From Rhodococcus_G sp042879035 (GTDB taxonomy: Bacteria; Actinomycetota; Actinomycetes; Mycobacteriales; Mycobacteriaceae), in contig NZ_JBIAOU010000005.1 in assembly GCF_042879035.1 (NCBI RefSeq), positions 124,001-188,000 on the forward strand: DNA of 64,000 nucleotides, given 5' to 3'. Below, piece after piece: positions 8,148 through 17,210 of the stretch. The notes under the pieces were generated by a model. The model was not told the DNA's origin. It was given only the letters and a program-made list of their open reading frames with translations, and did no database searches. The stretch's first letter is position 1. Each line of letters opens with the position of its first letter. The position numbers were made by a program, and so were the translations under genes.

Positions 8148-8683
8148 GGCAGGTACTCCAGGGTCGCCGTCCGGTAGGCGCCGTCGACCTTCTCCATCGA
8201 CATCCGCAGCCGCCACATCCGCGACCGCTCCTGCGGCTCCGACCGGTTGGTCACCGTCGACGCCACCTGGACGAGCACCGTCCCCCGGTCGCCGGCCCAC
8301 GACTCGATCCCGGCGTCGGCACTGCGACCGACCGTCGAGACCTCGGTGTCCTCGACGACGGCCACGAACGACTCCGCGCTCGCCGCGAAGTCGTCACGGA
8401 ACTGGCCGGTGGCGCCGTCGAGCACTCGCTGGACATCCCGCTGCGCGGTGGTGTGGTCGATGGTGGCGAGGTTCAGCGCGGTGCCGCGAGCTGCGTCGAG
8501 TGCCCCCTGCTGCGCCGACTCCCGCGCCTCGGCCTGACGGTACTGCCAAGTCAGCGCTCCGCACACCACCGCGAGGACGAGGCACAGAGCGAGCAGCGCG
8601 CGCACGACGAGACGGCGGCGTGCCGCTCCCCGGACCCGTGGCCGCGCCGCCGCAGCGCCGTCCCCCGTCCCGGTGTCCCCCAT
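8144..8683 (-). CDS. Mce-associated membrane protein
   Basis: A 179-residue protein with a short basic cytoplasmic start, one membrane helix at about residues 26-46 and an extracytoplasmic domain of the Mas type (ALNLATIDHTTAQRDVQRVLDGATG). I chose the ATG at 8683, preceded by GGGAGGGG. It is the first gene of a two-gene unit and is transcribed away from the Asp23/Gls24 cluster that begins 97 bp away on the other strand. It probably forms a heteromeric envelope complex with the downstream protein. Confidence 0.75.
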   Translation of the reverse strand: MGDTGTGDGAAAARPRVRGAARRRLVVRALLALCLVLAVVCGALTWQYRQAEARESAQQGALDAARGTALNLATIDHTTAQRDVQRVLDGATGQFRDDFAASAESFVAVVEDTEVSTVGRSADAGIESWAGDRGTVLVQVASTVTNRSEPQERSRMWRLRMSMEKVDGAYRTATLEYLP

Positions 8684-8779
8684 GCCGCGCCCCTCCCTAC
8701 GACCGTCGATGCGCGCTCCACCGTAGGTGATCCGCTTCACAGCCGACGCAGCTTCTCCGCACTCACTAGTGTTGAGGAT

Positions 8780-9268
8780 GTGACCACTGAACCCGGCCGC
8801 GGCGAGACGGCCGCGCGGCAACCCGAGTACGGCCTCGTGCAGTTCGCGTCGGCGGCGTCACCCGAACTCGTCGGCTCGCAGGGCCGCACGATCATCGCGG
8901 ACGCGGTCGTCGCGAAGATCGCAGGCATCGCCACCCGGGAGATCAGCGGGGTGTTCGACGTCGGCGGCGGCACCGCACGGGTCGTCGGCGCGCTGCGGGA
9001 CCGCATCCCCGGTGCGCGGGTGAACCACGGTCAGGGCGTCGCCGTCGAGGTCGGCGAGAAGCAGGCCGCCATCGACATCGGGATCGTCGCCGAGTACGGC
9101 GTCGCACTGCACGAACTGGCCGCGGGCATCCGGCGCAACGTGATCGCCGCCGTCGAACGGATGACCGGACTCGAGGTCACCGAAGTGAACATCACCGTCT
9201 ACGACGTCGTCCTGTTCGACGAGAACGCCGCGACCGGCGAGACCGACACCCGCCCGAGGGTGCAGTGA
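8780..9268 (+). CDS. Asp23/Gls24 family envelope stress response protein
   Basis: A 162-residue cytoplasmic protein with the Asp23 fold. The conserved pattern is present: GRTIIADAVVAKIAGIATREISGVFDV split over the first strand and helix, then the AIDIGIVAEYG strand and GLEVTEVNITVYDV near the end. In firmicutes Asp23 is tethered at the membrane by AmaP and responds to envelope stress; the actinobacterial role is less clear. The GTG at 8780 is the only reasonable start, since the ATG two bases earlier is followed at once by a stop. It opens a five-gene cluster in which each gene overlaps the next. Confidence 0.85.
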   Translation: MTTEPGRGETAARQPEYGLVQFASAASPELVGSQGRTIIADAVVAKIAGIATREISGVFDVGGGTARVVGALRDRIPGARVNHGQGVAVEVGEKQAAIDIGIVAEYGVALHELAAGIRRNVIAAVERMTGLEVTEVNITVYDVVLFDENAATGETDTRPRVQ

Positions 9269-9636
9269 GCGAGGGTCCAGTGACCGAGCCGGCAGTGCAC
9301 CAGCAGACCCGCCGCCCGAGCACCCACGGAACCGACGCCGAGCGGGTGGCCGAGCGCGTCCTGAGTGTCCCCGGTGTCGCCGAACTGCACGGGGGCATGT
9401 TCGGTGAGGTCGCCACCTACCTCCCCGGTCGCCGGCTGACCGGGGTCGCGCTGACCGACACCGGCTGCGCCGTGCACATCGTCGTCGCCTATCCGAACAA
9501 CGTCGTCGACGTCGCCGAGCGGGTGCACCGCGCGGTCGCCCCGCTGATCGGCGTTCCCGTCACCGTCACCGTCGAGGACGTCGGCGTGGTCGGGGACGCA
9601 CCCACCCCGGAACCGGCCGAAGGGAGAGCGCGATGA
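9265..9636 (+). CDS. Small Asp23/Gls24-related protein
   Basis: A 123-residue soluble protein that keeps the core Asp23-like features (ERVLSVPGVAELHGG, then VHIVVAYPNNVVDVAERVHRAV, then the VTVTVEDV strand) in a shortened form. It starts with a GTG overlapping the previous stop (GTGA) and ends in an ATGA overlap with the small membrane gene that follows. It probably co-assembles with the other Asp23-like proteins of the cluster. Confidence 0.75.
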   Translation: MSEGPVTEPAVHQQTRRPSTHGTDAERVAERVLSVPGVAELHGGMFGEVATYLPGRRLTGVALTDTGCAVHIVVAYPNNVVDVAERVHRAVAPLIGVPVTVTVEDVGVVGDAPTPEPAEGRAR

Positions 9637-9812
9637 ACAACACGGTCGTCGGCCTGCTCGCCGGACTCCTCCTCGCCCTCGCGGGCATCCTCGGCGGTTT
9701 CGCCGGATTCGTCTTCGCGGTGATGCTCGGCGGCATCGGCATGGCGATCGGGGCACACCGCGACGGCCACGTCGACCTCGGCGCGCTGCTGCGGAGCCGG
9801 GGCCGTGGCTGA
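9633..9812 (+). CDS. Small hydrophobic membrane protein of the Asp23/Gls24 cluster
   Basis: A 59-residue protein with a long glycine-rich hydrophobic stretch from about residue 5 to 42 that can form a two-helix hairpin, then a short polar tail (HRDGHVDLGALLRSRGRG). It starts with ATG in a 4-bp ATGA overlap with the gene before and ends inside the start of the gene after. Small membrane proteins of this sort (DUF2273-like) are regular members of Asp23/AmaP clusters and are often missed because of size. Confidence 0.75.
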   Translation: MNNTVVGLLAGLLLALAGILGGFAGFVFAVMLGGIGMAIGAHRDGHVDLGALLRSRGRG

Positions 9813-10773
9813 CGCGAGACCCGGCGGTCAGGCCACCGCGGAGCACAGCGAACTCGACCTCGAACGCGGAGCCCGCGGCCGGCTCACGGTCAAGGACCGG
9901 GCGATCTCCAAGATCGCCGTCGCCGCGGCACTGTCCGTCCCCGGTGTCGTCCGTCAGTCCGGCGGGCTGCTGAAACTGCCCGGACGCGACCTGCCCCGGG
10001 CGGAGGTCACCCTCGGCCCCGACTCCGTCGCGATCGCCCTGTACCTCGCCGTCGCGTGGCCCTCCCCGGTCGCGGTGCTCTCGCAGGAGGTGCACCTAGC
10101 CGTCGCCGAACGGGTCGAGACCATGACCGGGCTACCCGTCGAGATGCTGCACATCGTGGTCGCTGCCGCCGTGCCGCGCACCGACGACGCCGACGCCCGC
10201 CGGCTGACCGCGGGCTGCCCCGAGTCCGTGGCGCCGATCGCGGCACGCCCCCCACTGGCCCGGCCGGGCGCCGCACTCGTCGCACTGATCCTCGCCATGG
10301 GACTCCTCGCCGTCGCGGTCCTGGCGGGCCGCGAGTATCTGATCGCCAAGGAGGTCATCGCGCCCGCGGCATGGCTCCGGAACTCGGTCCGGTGGGTCGC
10401 GGATCTGCACTGGCAGACGTGGATGGGTGCGGTCGCGATCGTCGCGGCGGTCATCGGGGCCGTGCTCGTCTACATCTCGCTCTCCCCTCGCACACGGACC
10501 CATGTTCCCGTCGGGGCCGCCGACGCCCCGATCGTGTGGCTGCGACCCACCGACGTCGCCCGAATGTGCAGCGCCCACGCCGGCGGCGTCGGCGGAGTCG
10601 GCACCGTGCACACCACCGTCGACCGGCGACGGGCCACCGTCCACGTCACCCCGAACGGTGAGGTCGCCGCGGATGATCTCGAGGCCTACGTGCGGGACGC
10701 CGTCGCGCCGGGGCTCGGCACCCTCGCCTCCCCGCGCGAACTCCGCATCCGGATCGGCCGGGTCAAGTCATGA
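9805..10773 (+). CDS. Asp23/Gls24 protein fused to a membrane (DUF6286-type) domain
   Basis: A 322-residue two-part protein. Residues about 25-130 form an Asp23/Gls24 domain (RLTVKDRAISKIAVAAALS, later VAERVETMTGLPVEMLHIVV). Two membrane helices follow (about 153-172 and 211-232), then a cytoplasmic C-terminal domain ending RELRIRIGRV. The fusion puts an Asp23 domain directly on a membrane anchor. The GTG at 9805 overlaps the previous gene by 8 bp. The DUF6286 assignment is by architecture and recall of actinobacterial annotations. Confidence 0.75.
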   Translation: MADARPGGQATAEHSELDLERGARGRLTVKDRAISKIAVAAALSVPGVVRQSGGLLKLPGRDLPRAEVTLGPDSVAIALYLAVAWPSPVAVLSQEVHLAVAERVETMTGLPVEMLHIVVAAAVPRTDDADARRLTAGCPESVAPIAARPPLARPGAALVALILAMGLLAVAVLAGREYLIAKEVIAPAAWLRNSVRWVADLHWQTWMGAVAIVAAVIGAVLVYISLSPRTRTHVPVGAADAPIVWLRPTDVARMCSAHAGGVGGVGTVHTTVDRRRATVHVTPNGEVAADDLEAYVRDAVAPGLGTLASPRELRIRIGRVKS

Positions 10774-11330
10774 GGCGCCGCACCTCCGTCGTCGACCGCC
10801 TCGTGGTGCTGACCGCCGGCTGTGTCCTGCTCGCCGGGGCCGCGCTCGCCCTGACCTGGGCACTGGGCGTAACGGCGGCACGGAACGTCGTGCACCGGCT
10901 CGACCGGGCCGCGATCACCGCGGTCCCCGATCAGCGCTGGTGGCCGACCGTCCTCGCCGTGACGGCCGTCGTCGCGCTGCTGGCCGGGTCGGCCCTGCTC
11001 CTGATCAACCTGCGTCGCGGCCGGACCTCGACCATGCCGGTCTTCCCCGGACCTCCCGAGAACACCGGCGCCGACCTGTCCGTCGACCTCGGCCCCCTGG
11101 CGCACGGCCTGGCCGCCGAACTGTCGGCGCTCGACGGTGTCCGGACCGTCCGGTCGACAGCGCTCGACGACCGCGGGCTCGCGACGCTGCGGGTGACGGT
11201 GGTCGCGGATCCGTCCATCGACGTCGCGGACTTCACCCGCAACGCCGAGGCCCTGGCCCGCTCGATGGCCGCCGCTCTCCCCGGCGCACCGGTCGCCACC
11301 CAGGTCCTGCTGCACCTCGACCCGGCCTGA
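10770..11330 (+). CDS. AmaP-like alkaline-shock membrane anchor
   Basis: A 186-residue protein with two membrane helices (about residues 10-32 and 58-79) and a soluble C-terminal domain, the layout of AmaP, which anchors Asp23 to the membrane in staphylococci. It starts in an ATGA overlap with the upstream gene and is the last gene of the cluster. The stop is 5 bp before the damaged poly-G tract, so any terminator is lost. Identity rests on topology and position; sequence motifs are weak. Confidence 0.65.
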   Translation: MRRRTSVVDRLVVLTAGCVLLAGAALALTWALGVTAARNVVHRLDRAAITAVPDQRWWPTVLAVTAVVALLAGSALLLINLRRGRTSTMPVFPGPPENTGADLSVDLGPLAHGLAAELSALDGVRTVRSTALDDRGLATLRVTVVADPSIDVADFTRNAEALARSMAAALPGAPVATQVLLHLDPA

Positions 11331-11334
11331 CGGC

Positions 11335-11604
<270 letters not shown>

Positions 11605-11617
11605 CGCGGAGCGCAGA

Positions 11618-11649
11618 AACGGCGCCCACCCCGGAGGGTGAGCGCCGTT
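11618..11649 (-). terminator. Terminator hairpin after tuf
   Basis: On the minus strand AACGGCGCTCACCC pairs with GGGTGGGCGCCGTT across a short loop, giving a GC-rich stem with one mismatch 37 bp after the tuf stop. A smaller perfect hairpin, CTGCGC-GGA-GCGCAG (11602-11616), follows. There is no long U-run, which is common for actinobacterial terminators. It probably closes the rpsL-rpsG-fusA-tuf transcript. Confidence 0.7.
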
Positions 11650-11686
11650 CCAGTTGGTACAGCTAGATCATCTGGTGATCAGGAAA

Positions 11687-12877
11687 TCACTTGATGATCT
11701 TCGTGACGCGACCGGCACCGACGGTGCGGCCACCCTCACGGATGGCGAACCGCAGGCCGTCGTCCATGGCGACCGGCTGGATCAGCTTGACGGTCATCTC
11801 GGTGTTGTCACCGGGCATGACCATCTCGGTGCCCTCGGGCAGGGTCACGACGCCCGTCACGTCCGTGGTACGGAAGTAGAACTGCGGGCGGTAGTTGTTG
11901 AAGAACGGGGTGTGGCGACCGCCCTCGTCCTTCGACAGGATGTACGCCTGGCCCTCGAACTCGGTGTGCGGGGTGGTGGTGCCGGGCTTGACCACAACCT
12001 GGCCACGCTCGACGTCCTCGCGCTTGATGCCGCGGACCAGCAGACCGACGTTGTCGCCCGCCTGGCCGGAGTCGAGCAGCTTGCGGAACATCTCGATACC
12101 CGTGACCGTGGTCTTGGTGGAGGTCTCCTTGATGCCGACGATCTCCACCTCCTCGTTCACGTTGATGATGCCGCGCTCGATACGACCGGTGACGACGGTG
12201 CCACGACCGGTGATGGTGAAGACGTCCTCGACGGGCATGAGGAACGGCTTGTCGGTCTCACGGACCGGGTCCGGGATGGAGTCGTCGACGGCCTGCATGA
12301 GGTCGAGGACCGACTGGCCCCACTTCTCGTCGCCCTCGAGCGCCTTCAGAGCGGAGACCGGCACGACCGGAGCGTTCTCGTCGAACTCCTGCGAAGCCAG
12401 CAGCTCGCGGACCTCCATCTCGACGAGCTCGAGGATTTCCTCGTCGTCGACCATGTCGGCCTTGTTCAGGGCGACGAGGATGTAGGGCACGCCGACCTGG
12501 CGGGCGAGCAGCACGTGCTCACGGGTCTGCGGCATCGGGCCGTCGGTGGCGGCCACGACCAGGATCGCGCCGTCCATCTGGGCGGCACCGGTGATCATGT
12601 TCTTGATGTAGTCGGCGTGACCCGGCGCGTCGACGTGCGCGTAGTGGCGCTTGTCGGTCTGGTACTCGACGTGGGAGATGTTGATCGTGATACCACGAGC
12701 CTTCTCCTCAGGCGCCTTGTCGATCTGATCGAAGGCCGAGGCCTCGTTCAGGTCCGGGTACTTGTCGTGCAGGACCTTGGTGATGGCCGCGGTCAGCGTC
12801 GTCTTGCCGTGGTCAACGTGACCGATGGTCCCGATGTTGACGTGCGGCTTCGTCCGCTCGAACTTCGCCTTCGCCAC
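11687..12877 (-). CDS. tuf: Elongation factor Tu
   Basis: A 396-residue translational GTPase that delivers aminoacyl-tRNA to the ribosome. The G-motifs are intact: GHVDHGKT (P-loop), the DAPGHADY G3 motif, NKAD (G4) and a SALKA-type G5. The C-terminal beta-barrel domains are complete, ending TKIIK. It follows fusA after 105 bp on the same strand, the standard str-operon order. Confidence 0.98.
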   Translation of the reverse strand: MAKAKFERTKPHVNIGTIGHVDHGKTTLTAAITKVLHDKYPDLNEASAFDQIDKAPEEKARGITINISHVEYQTDKRHYAHVDAPGHADYIKNMITGAAQMDGAILVVAATDGPMPQTREHVLLARQVGVPYILVALNKADMVDDEEILELVEMEVRELLASQEFDENAPVVPVSALKALEGDEKWGQSVLDLMQAVDDSIPDPVRETDKPFLMPVEDVFTITGRGTVVTGRIERGIINVNEEVEIVGIKETSTKTTVTGIEMFRKLLDSGQAGDNVGLLVRGIKREDVERGQVVVKPGTTTPHTEFEGQAYILSKDEGGRHTPFFNNYRPQFYFRTTDVTGVVTLPEGTEMVMPGDNTEMTVKLIQPVAMDDGLRFAIREGGRTVGAGRVTKIIK

Positions 12878-12982
12878 TTGATGGCCTCCTGTTGTGTTGC
12901 TTGCGATATGCAGCAGTGCGGTTTTTTTACTTGGTCGTGCTCAGCTGGTGAAAACTCGCCAGCGTCGTGCTCCCAGCTGGTG

Positions 12983-15085
12983 TTACTCGCCGGTCGCCTT
13001 GGCGATGATTTCCTTCGAGACGTTCGCGGGAACCTCTGCGTAGGAATCAAACACCATGGAGAAGTTCGCCCGACCCTGGGTCTTCGACCGAAGGTCACCG
13101 ATGTAGCCGAACATCTCCGAGAGCGGAACCAGCGCCTTCACGACACGGGCACCACTGCGTTCCTCCATGGCCTGGATCTGGCCACGGCGGGAGTTGAGGT
13201 CGCCGATCACTTCACCCATGTAATCCTCGGGCGTGGTGACCTCGACGGCCATGAGGGGCTCGAGAATGACCGGGCCGGCCTTGCGGGCAGCTTCCTTGAG
13301 CGCCTGCGAACCGGCAACCTTGAAGGCCATTTCCGAGGAGTCGACGTCGTGGTACGCGCCGTCGAGCAGGGTCAGCTTCAGGTTCACCAGCGGGTAGCCG
13401 GCGAGCACGCCGTACTGCATGGCGTCCTGAGCACCGGCGTCGACGGAGGGGATGTACTCACGCGGAACGCGGCCACCGGAGACCTTGTTCTCGAACGCGT
13501 AGGACTCGCCGTCCTCACCGATGTACGGCTCGAGCGCGATGATCACCTTCGCGAACTGACCGGAACCACCGGTCTGCTTCTTGTGGGTGAACTCGTGCTT
13601 GTCGACCGTCTTGGTGATGGTCTCGCGGTACGCGACCTGCGGCTTGCCGACGTTGGCCTCGACCTTGAACTCGCGACGCATGCGGTCGACGAGGATGTCG
13701 AGGTGCAGCTCGCCCATGCCGCCGATGACAGTCTGGCCGGTCTCCTCGTCGAGTTCGACGGAGAAGGTCGGGTCCTCTTCGGCGAGCTTCTGGATCGCGG
13801 TGCCCAGCTTCTCCTGGTCGGACTTGGTCTTGGGCTCGATCGAGACCTGGATGACCGGGTCCGGGAAGCTCATCGACTCGAGAACGATCGGGGCGTCCTG
13901 CGCGCACAGGGTGTCACCGGTCGTGGTGTCCTTCAGACCGATCATCGCGTAGATGTGGCCCGCGACGGCCTCGTCGACCGGGTTCTCCTTGTTGGCGTGC
14001 ATCTGGAAGAGCTTTCCGATGCGCTCCTTCTTGCCCTTGGTGGCGTTGAGCACCTGGGCACCCGGATCGATCCGGCCGGAGTAGACACGCACGAAGGTCA
14101 GCTTGCCGAAGAACGGGTGCGCCGCGATCTTGAAGGCCAGAGCCGAGAACGGCTCCTCCTTGCTCGGCTTGCGCGTGAGGTCTTCTTCCTCGTTGTTCAG
14201 CGCGTGACCGTGCACCTCACCGATGTCCAGCGGGTTCGGCAGGTAGTCGATGACCGCGTCGAGCATGGGCTGAACGCCCTTGTTCTTGAACGCGGAACCA
14301 CACAGCACCGGGTAGAGCTCGGAGGCGACCGTCATCTTGCGGATGGCGCCCTTGATCTCCTCGATCGTGAGCTCTTCGCCGCCGAAGTACTTCTCCATCA
14401 GCGCTTCGTCGGACTCGGCGACGGTCTCGAGCAGCTTCTCGCGGTACTCGGCGGCCTTCTCGGCCAGATCCGCGGGGATCTCCTCGATGGTCGGCTCGGC
14501 ACCGGTCGGCACGACGCCACGCCAGGTGATGGCGCGCATCTCGACGAGGTCGACGACGCCGTCGAAGTCGTCCTCGGCGCCGATCGGCAGCTGCAGGACG
14601 AGCGGCTTCGCACCGAGGCGGTCGATGATGGTCTGGACCGTGAAGTAGAAGTCCGCGCCCATCTTGTCCATCTTGTTGACGAAACAGATGCGCGGAACGT
14701 CGTACTTGGCGGCCTGACGCCACACCTGCTCCGACTGCGGCTCGACGCCTTCCTTGCCGTCGAACACCGCGACGGCGCCGTCGAGGACGCGCAGCGAGCG
14801 CTCGACCTCAACGGTGAAGTCGACGTGGCCGGGGGTGTCGATGATGTTGATCTGGTTCTTGTTCCAGAAGCAGGTCACGGCGGCAGACGTGATCGTGATG
14901 CCACGTTCCTTCTCCTGCTCCATCCAGTCCGTCGTCGACGCACCGTCGTGGGTCTCACCGATCTTGTAGTTCACACCGGTGTAGAAGAGGATGCGCTCGG
15001 TGGTGGTGGTCTTACCGGCGTCGATGTGCGCCATGATGCCGATGTTGCGGACCTTGTTCAGGTCGGTCAGCACTTCCTGTGCCAC
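12983..15085 (-). CDS. fusA: Elongation factor G
   Basis: A 700-residue translocase GTPase. GTP-binding motifs are intact: AHIDAGKTTTTERIL (P-loop), DTPGHVDF (G3) and NKMDKMG (G4), followed by the domain IV/V core with the RREFKVEANVGKPQVAYRE segment. I chose the GTG at 15085, which gives the family N-terminus (AQEVLTDLNKVRNIGIMAH); an upstream in-frame start at 15196 would add 37 residues crossing an intergenic hairpin. It lies between rpsG and tuf. Confidence 0.97.
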   Translation of the reverse strand: MAQEVLTDLNKVRNIGIMAHIDAGKTTTTERILFYTGVNYKIGETHDGASTTDWMEQEKERGITITSAAVTCFWNKNQINIIDTPGHVDFTVEVERSLRVLDGAVAVFDGKEGVEPQSEQVWRQAAKYDVPRICFVNKMDKMGADFYFTVQTIIDRLGAKPLVLQLPIGAEDDFDGVVDLVEMRAITWRGVVPTGAEPTIEEIPADLAEKAAEYREKLLETVAESDEALMEKYFGGEELTIEEIKGAIRKMTVASELYPVLCGSAFKNKGVQPMLDAVIDYLPNPLDIGEVHGHALNNEEEDLTRKPSKEEPFSALAFKIAAHPFFGKLTFVRVYSGRIDPGAQVLNATKGKKERIGKLFQMHANKENPVDEAVAGHIYAMIGLKDTTTGDTLCAQDAPIVLESMSFPDPVIQVSIEPKTKSDQEKLGTAIQKLAEEDPTFSVELDEETGQTVIGGMGELHLDILVDRMRREFKVEANVGKPQVAYRETITKTVDKHEFTHKKQTGGSGQFAKVIIALEPYIGEDGESYAFENKVSGGRVPREYIPSVDAGAQDAMQYGVLAGYPLVNLKLTLLDGAYHDVDSSEMAFKVAGSQALKEAARKAGPVILEPLMAVEVTTPEDYMGEVIGDLNSRRGQIQAMEERSGARVVKALVPLSEMFGYIGDLRSKTQGRANFSMVFDSYAEVPANVSKEIIAKATGE

Positions 15086-15180
15086 AGGATTCTTCCCCGC
15101 TCGTAGCTTGGTGTCGGCCCTACCGGACCACGTTTTCTTGTATTCGCAGCCGGCCCTGTCGGGCCCGACACTGCAGTGAC

Positions 15181-15220
15181 GACGCCCGGGCGGCACCTGT
15201 ACCAGGTGCCGCCCGGCGTC
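15181..15220 (-). terminator. Strong hairpin between rpsG and fusA
   Basis: GACGCC plus GGGCGGCACCTG (15181-15199, with one bulged C) pairs with CAGGTGCCGCCC plus GGCGTC (15203-15220), a stem of about 18 bp with loop TAC. It begins 3 bp after the rpsG stop on the minus strand and ends about 95 bp before the fusA start. No T-run follows. It may attenuate read-through from rpsL-rpsG into fusA-tuf, or protect the 3' end of a processed rpsL-rpsG message. Confidence 0.55.
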
Positions 15221-15223
15221 GAA

Positions 15224-15694
15224 TCACCAGCGGTAGTGCGCGAACGCCTTGTTGGCCTCGGCCATCTTGTGGGTGTCCTCGCGACGCTTGACGGACGCGC
15301 CCAGGCCGTTGCTGGCATCCAGCAACTCGTTGGCCAGACGCTCGACCATCGTCTTCTCACGGCGCTGCCGCGAGAAGGTCACCAGCCAACGCAGCGCGAG
15401 GGTGGTGGAGCGACCCGGGCGAACCTCGACCGGCACCTGGTAGGTGGCGCCACCGACGCGGCGGCTGCGGACCTCGAGGGCGGGCTTGACGTTGTCCAGC
15501 GCGCGCTTGAGGGTGACGACCGGGTCGGTGCCGGTCTTCTCCCGCGCCTGCTCGAGGGCACCGTAGACGATGCGCTCGGCAGTGGACTTCTTGCCGTCCA
15601 GCAGGATCTTGTTGACGAGCTGGGTGACCAGCGGCGAACCGTAGACCGGATCCGCGACGAGCGGCCGCTTGGGAGCGGGACCCTTACGAGGCAT
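15224..15694 (-). CDS. rpsG: 30S ribosomal protein S7
   Basis: A 156-residue primary 16S rRNA-binding protein of the 30S head. It shows the family start MPRKGPAPKR, the LVNKILLDGKKSTAERIVYG helix and the ending KMAEANKAFAHYRW. The ATG shares one base with the rpsL stop (TGATG), so translation of the two is coupled. Confidence 0.98.
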   Translation of the reverse strand: MPRKGPAPKRPLVADPVYGSPLVTQLVNKILLDGKKSTAERIVYGALEQAREKTGTDPVVTLKRALDNVKPALEVRSRRVGGATYQVPVEVRPGRSTTLALRWLVTFSRQRREKTMVERLANELLDASNGLGASVKRREDTHKMAEANKAFAHYRW

Positions 15695-16068
15695 CAGCCC
15701 TTCTCCTTCTTCGCGCCGTAGCGGCTACGAGCCTGCTTGCGGTTCTTGACACCCTGGGTGTCGAGCGAGCCGCGGATGATCTTGTAGCGAACACCCGGGA
15801 GGTCCTTCACACGACCGCCGCGGACGAGCACCATCGAGTGCTCCTGCAGGTTGTGGCCCTCACCGGGGATGTACGCGGTGACCTCGACAGAGCTGGTCAG
15901 GCGCACACGGGCGACCTTACGCAGCGCGGAGTTCGGCTTCTTCGGGGTCGTGGTGTACACGCGGGTGCACACGCCACGACGCTGCGGGCTTCCCTTCAGT
16001 GCAGCGGTCTTCTGCTTCGACGGCTTGTCGCGCCGTCCCTTGCGGACCAGCTGGTTGATGGTTGGCAT
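15694..16068 (-). CDS. rpsL: 30S ribosomal protein S12
   Basis: A 124-residue decoding-centre protein, first gene of the str operon. The start MPTINQLVRKGR at 16068 is standard. The lysines linked to streptomycin action are both wild type, in TTTPKKPNSALRK (Lys43) and GVRYK after KDLP (Lys88), so no S12-type resistance change is present. Confidence 0.98.
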   Translation of the reverse strand: MPTINQLVRKGRRDKPSKQKTAALKGSPQRRGVCTRVYTTTPKKPNSALRKVARVRLTSSVEVTAYIPGEGHNLQEHSMVLVRGGRVKDLPGVRYKIIRGSLDTQGVKNRKQARSRYGAKKEKG

Positions 16069-16420
16069 ATACCGGCTTTCTTGGTTTTCGCCGGTTCTCC
16101 CCACCGGGGGGAACGCGGCTGTTGTGTTTTCAGGGATCTAGCAGTTGGAGCAAGAAAACGCTGCTCCTCACCCATTCCTCGACCACGAGGTCGGGCGTGT
16201 CGCATACCCCCACACAGGCAGCCGGATGCTCGCAACTCACATCGTTCGACGTGGCAGCGCGCGCGGCTTTACCTCGCTAGGCACACAAATCGGCCCGGGA
16301 AGTCCAGGCACGACCCACAACGATACCCGGCCGCGAGCCGCGCGGTCAAAGCGACGTCGCACACCCGCCCGGCGCCCGGCCACCGGCCCGCAGCGGCTCG
16401 GCGGACGGGCCCGCGCGGAC
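16069..16420 (-). other. Leader and promoter region of the str operon
   Basis: These 352 bp between rpsL and the upstream TetR gene carry no reading frame that I can support. They contain the best promoter candidate at 16320-16349, which would give an untranslated leader of about 245 nt. No known ribosomal-protein autoregulatory structure was recognised. Confidence 0.6.
16320..16349 (-). promoter_or_regulatory. Probable sigma-A promoter of rpsL operon
   Basis: On the minus strand TTGACC (16349-16344) and TATCGT (16325-16320) are spaced by 18 bp, a good match to the housekeeping promoter pattern, and point at rpsL. Assigned by motif only. Confidence 0.45.
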
Positions 16421-17044
16421 TCAGCCGAGGGCCGGGTGGGCCGTCGCCGAGGACCGCCCGGCGAGCGCGATCTCCAGCTGGCCGGCCCAGCTCGAGACGA
16501 CCTCCGCGCGGCGGCGCGAGTCGTCGGTCAGGACGTCGGCCAGCCCGAGGCCACGCGCCAGGTCGAGGGTGGCCTGAACCAGCGCACGCACCGCCGGATC
16601 CGAGCCGTCCACGCCGAGCTGGTCGACCGCCATCCGGTGGGCGGTGCGTCCGAACCGGTCCTCCAGCGGCAGGATCCGCTCCCGCAGTGCCGGATCCGAC
16701 GCGGCCGCCGTCCACACCTGCAGCGCCGCCTTGAACAGCGTCCCGCTGTAGTAGTCGACGAGACGCGCCACGACCGCGGCCGTGCGCCCCGGCCCCTCCG
16801 GTAACTTCCCCGCTTCGTCCCGCGCCATCTGCATCCGGGTGTCGAACATGTACTCGAGCGCGGCGGTGATCAGTTCCTCCCGGGTGGGGAAGTGATGCTG
16901 GGCCGCGCCGCGGGAGACACCGGCCCGTTGCGCCACCACCCCGACCGTCGTCGCGGCCCAGCCCTGCTCGGCGAGGCAGTCGATGGTCGCCTCGAGCAGC
17001 CTCTGCCGAGTCAGCCGGCTGCGATCCTGCTGCGGTTCACGCAT
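16421..17044 (-). CDS. TetR/AcrR family transcriptional regulator
   Basis: A 207-residue regulator with the N-terminal helix-turn-helix (RQRLLEATIDCLAEQGW, then VSRGAAQHHFPTREELI). It lies just upstream of rpsL on the same strand, the place occupied by the TetR gene Rv0681 in M. tuberculosis, so it may be a conserved neighbour of the str operon. It is also the nearest regulator to the acyl-CoA operon at 17458-26764 and a candidate for binding the palindrome at 26809-26841. The sequence alone does not decide between these roles. Confidence 0.85.
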   Translation of the reverse strand: MREPQQDRSRLTRQRLLEATIDCLAEQGWAATTVGVVAQRAGVSRGAAQHHFPTREELITAALEYMFDTRMQMARDEAGKLPEGPGRTAAVVARLVDYYSGTLFKAALQVWTAAASDPALRERILPLEDRFGRTAHRMAVDQLGVDGSDPAVRALVQATLDLARGLGLADVLTDDSRRRAEVVSSWAGQLEIALAGRSSATAHPALG

Positions 17045-17069
17045 CGGTTATGCCACCTCTCACACCGCG

Positions 17070-17087
17070 CCTCACGTAACAGTGAGG
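17070..17087. promoter_or_regulatory. Inverted repeat upstream of the TetR gene
   Basis: CCTCAC-GTAACA-GTGAGG is a perfect 6-bp inverted repeat 26-43 bp before the TetR start codon, a position suited to autoregulation. Functional assignment is a guess from position and symmetry. Confidence 0.35.
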
Positions 17088-17210
17088 AAAACAGCACGTT
17101 GCAGGTTTCGGATCACATTGCAATCACAAATTGGGTTCGGTACGAAAGAGATGGCTCCTAGAGGGGGGCCAACCGTTGTATGACCGTTACATAAACAATA
17201 GGAGCACCGC

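Noticed and set aside
11654..15106. An 1150-codon plus-strand frame opposite tuf and fusA
   Set aside because: It is the antisense shadow of two conserved elongation-factor genes; high GC removes stop codons.
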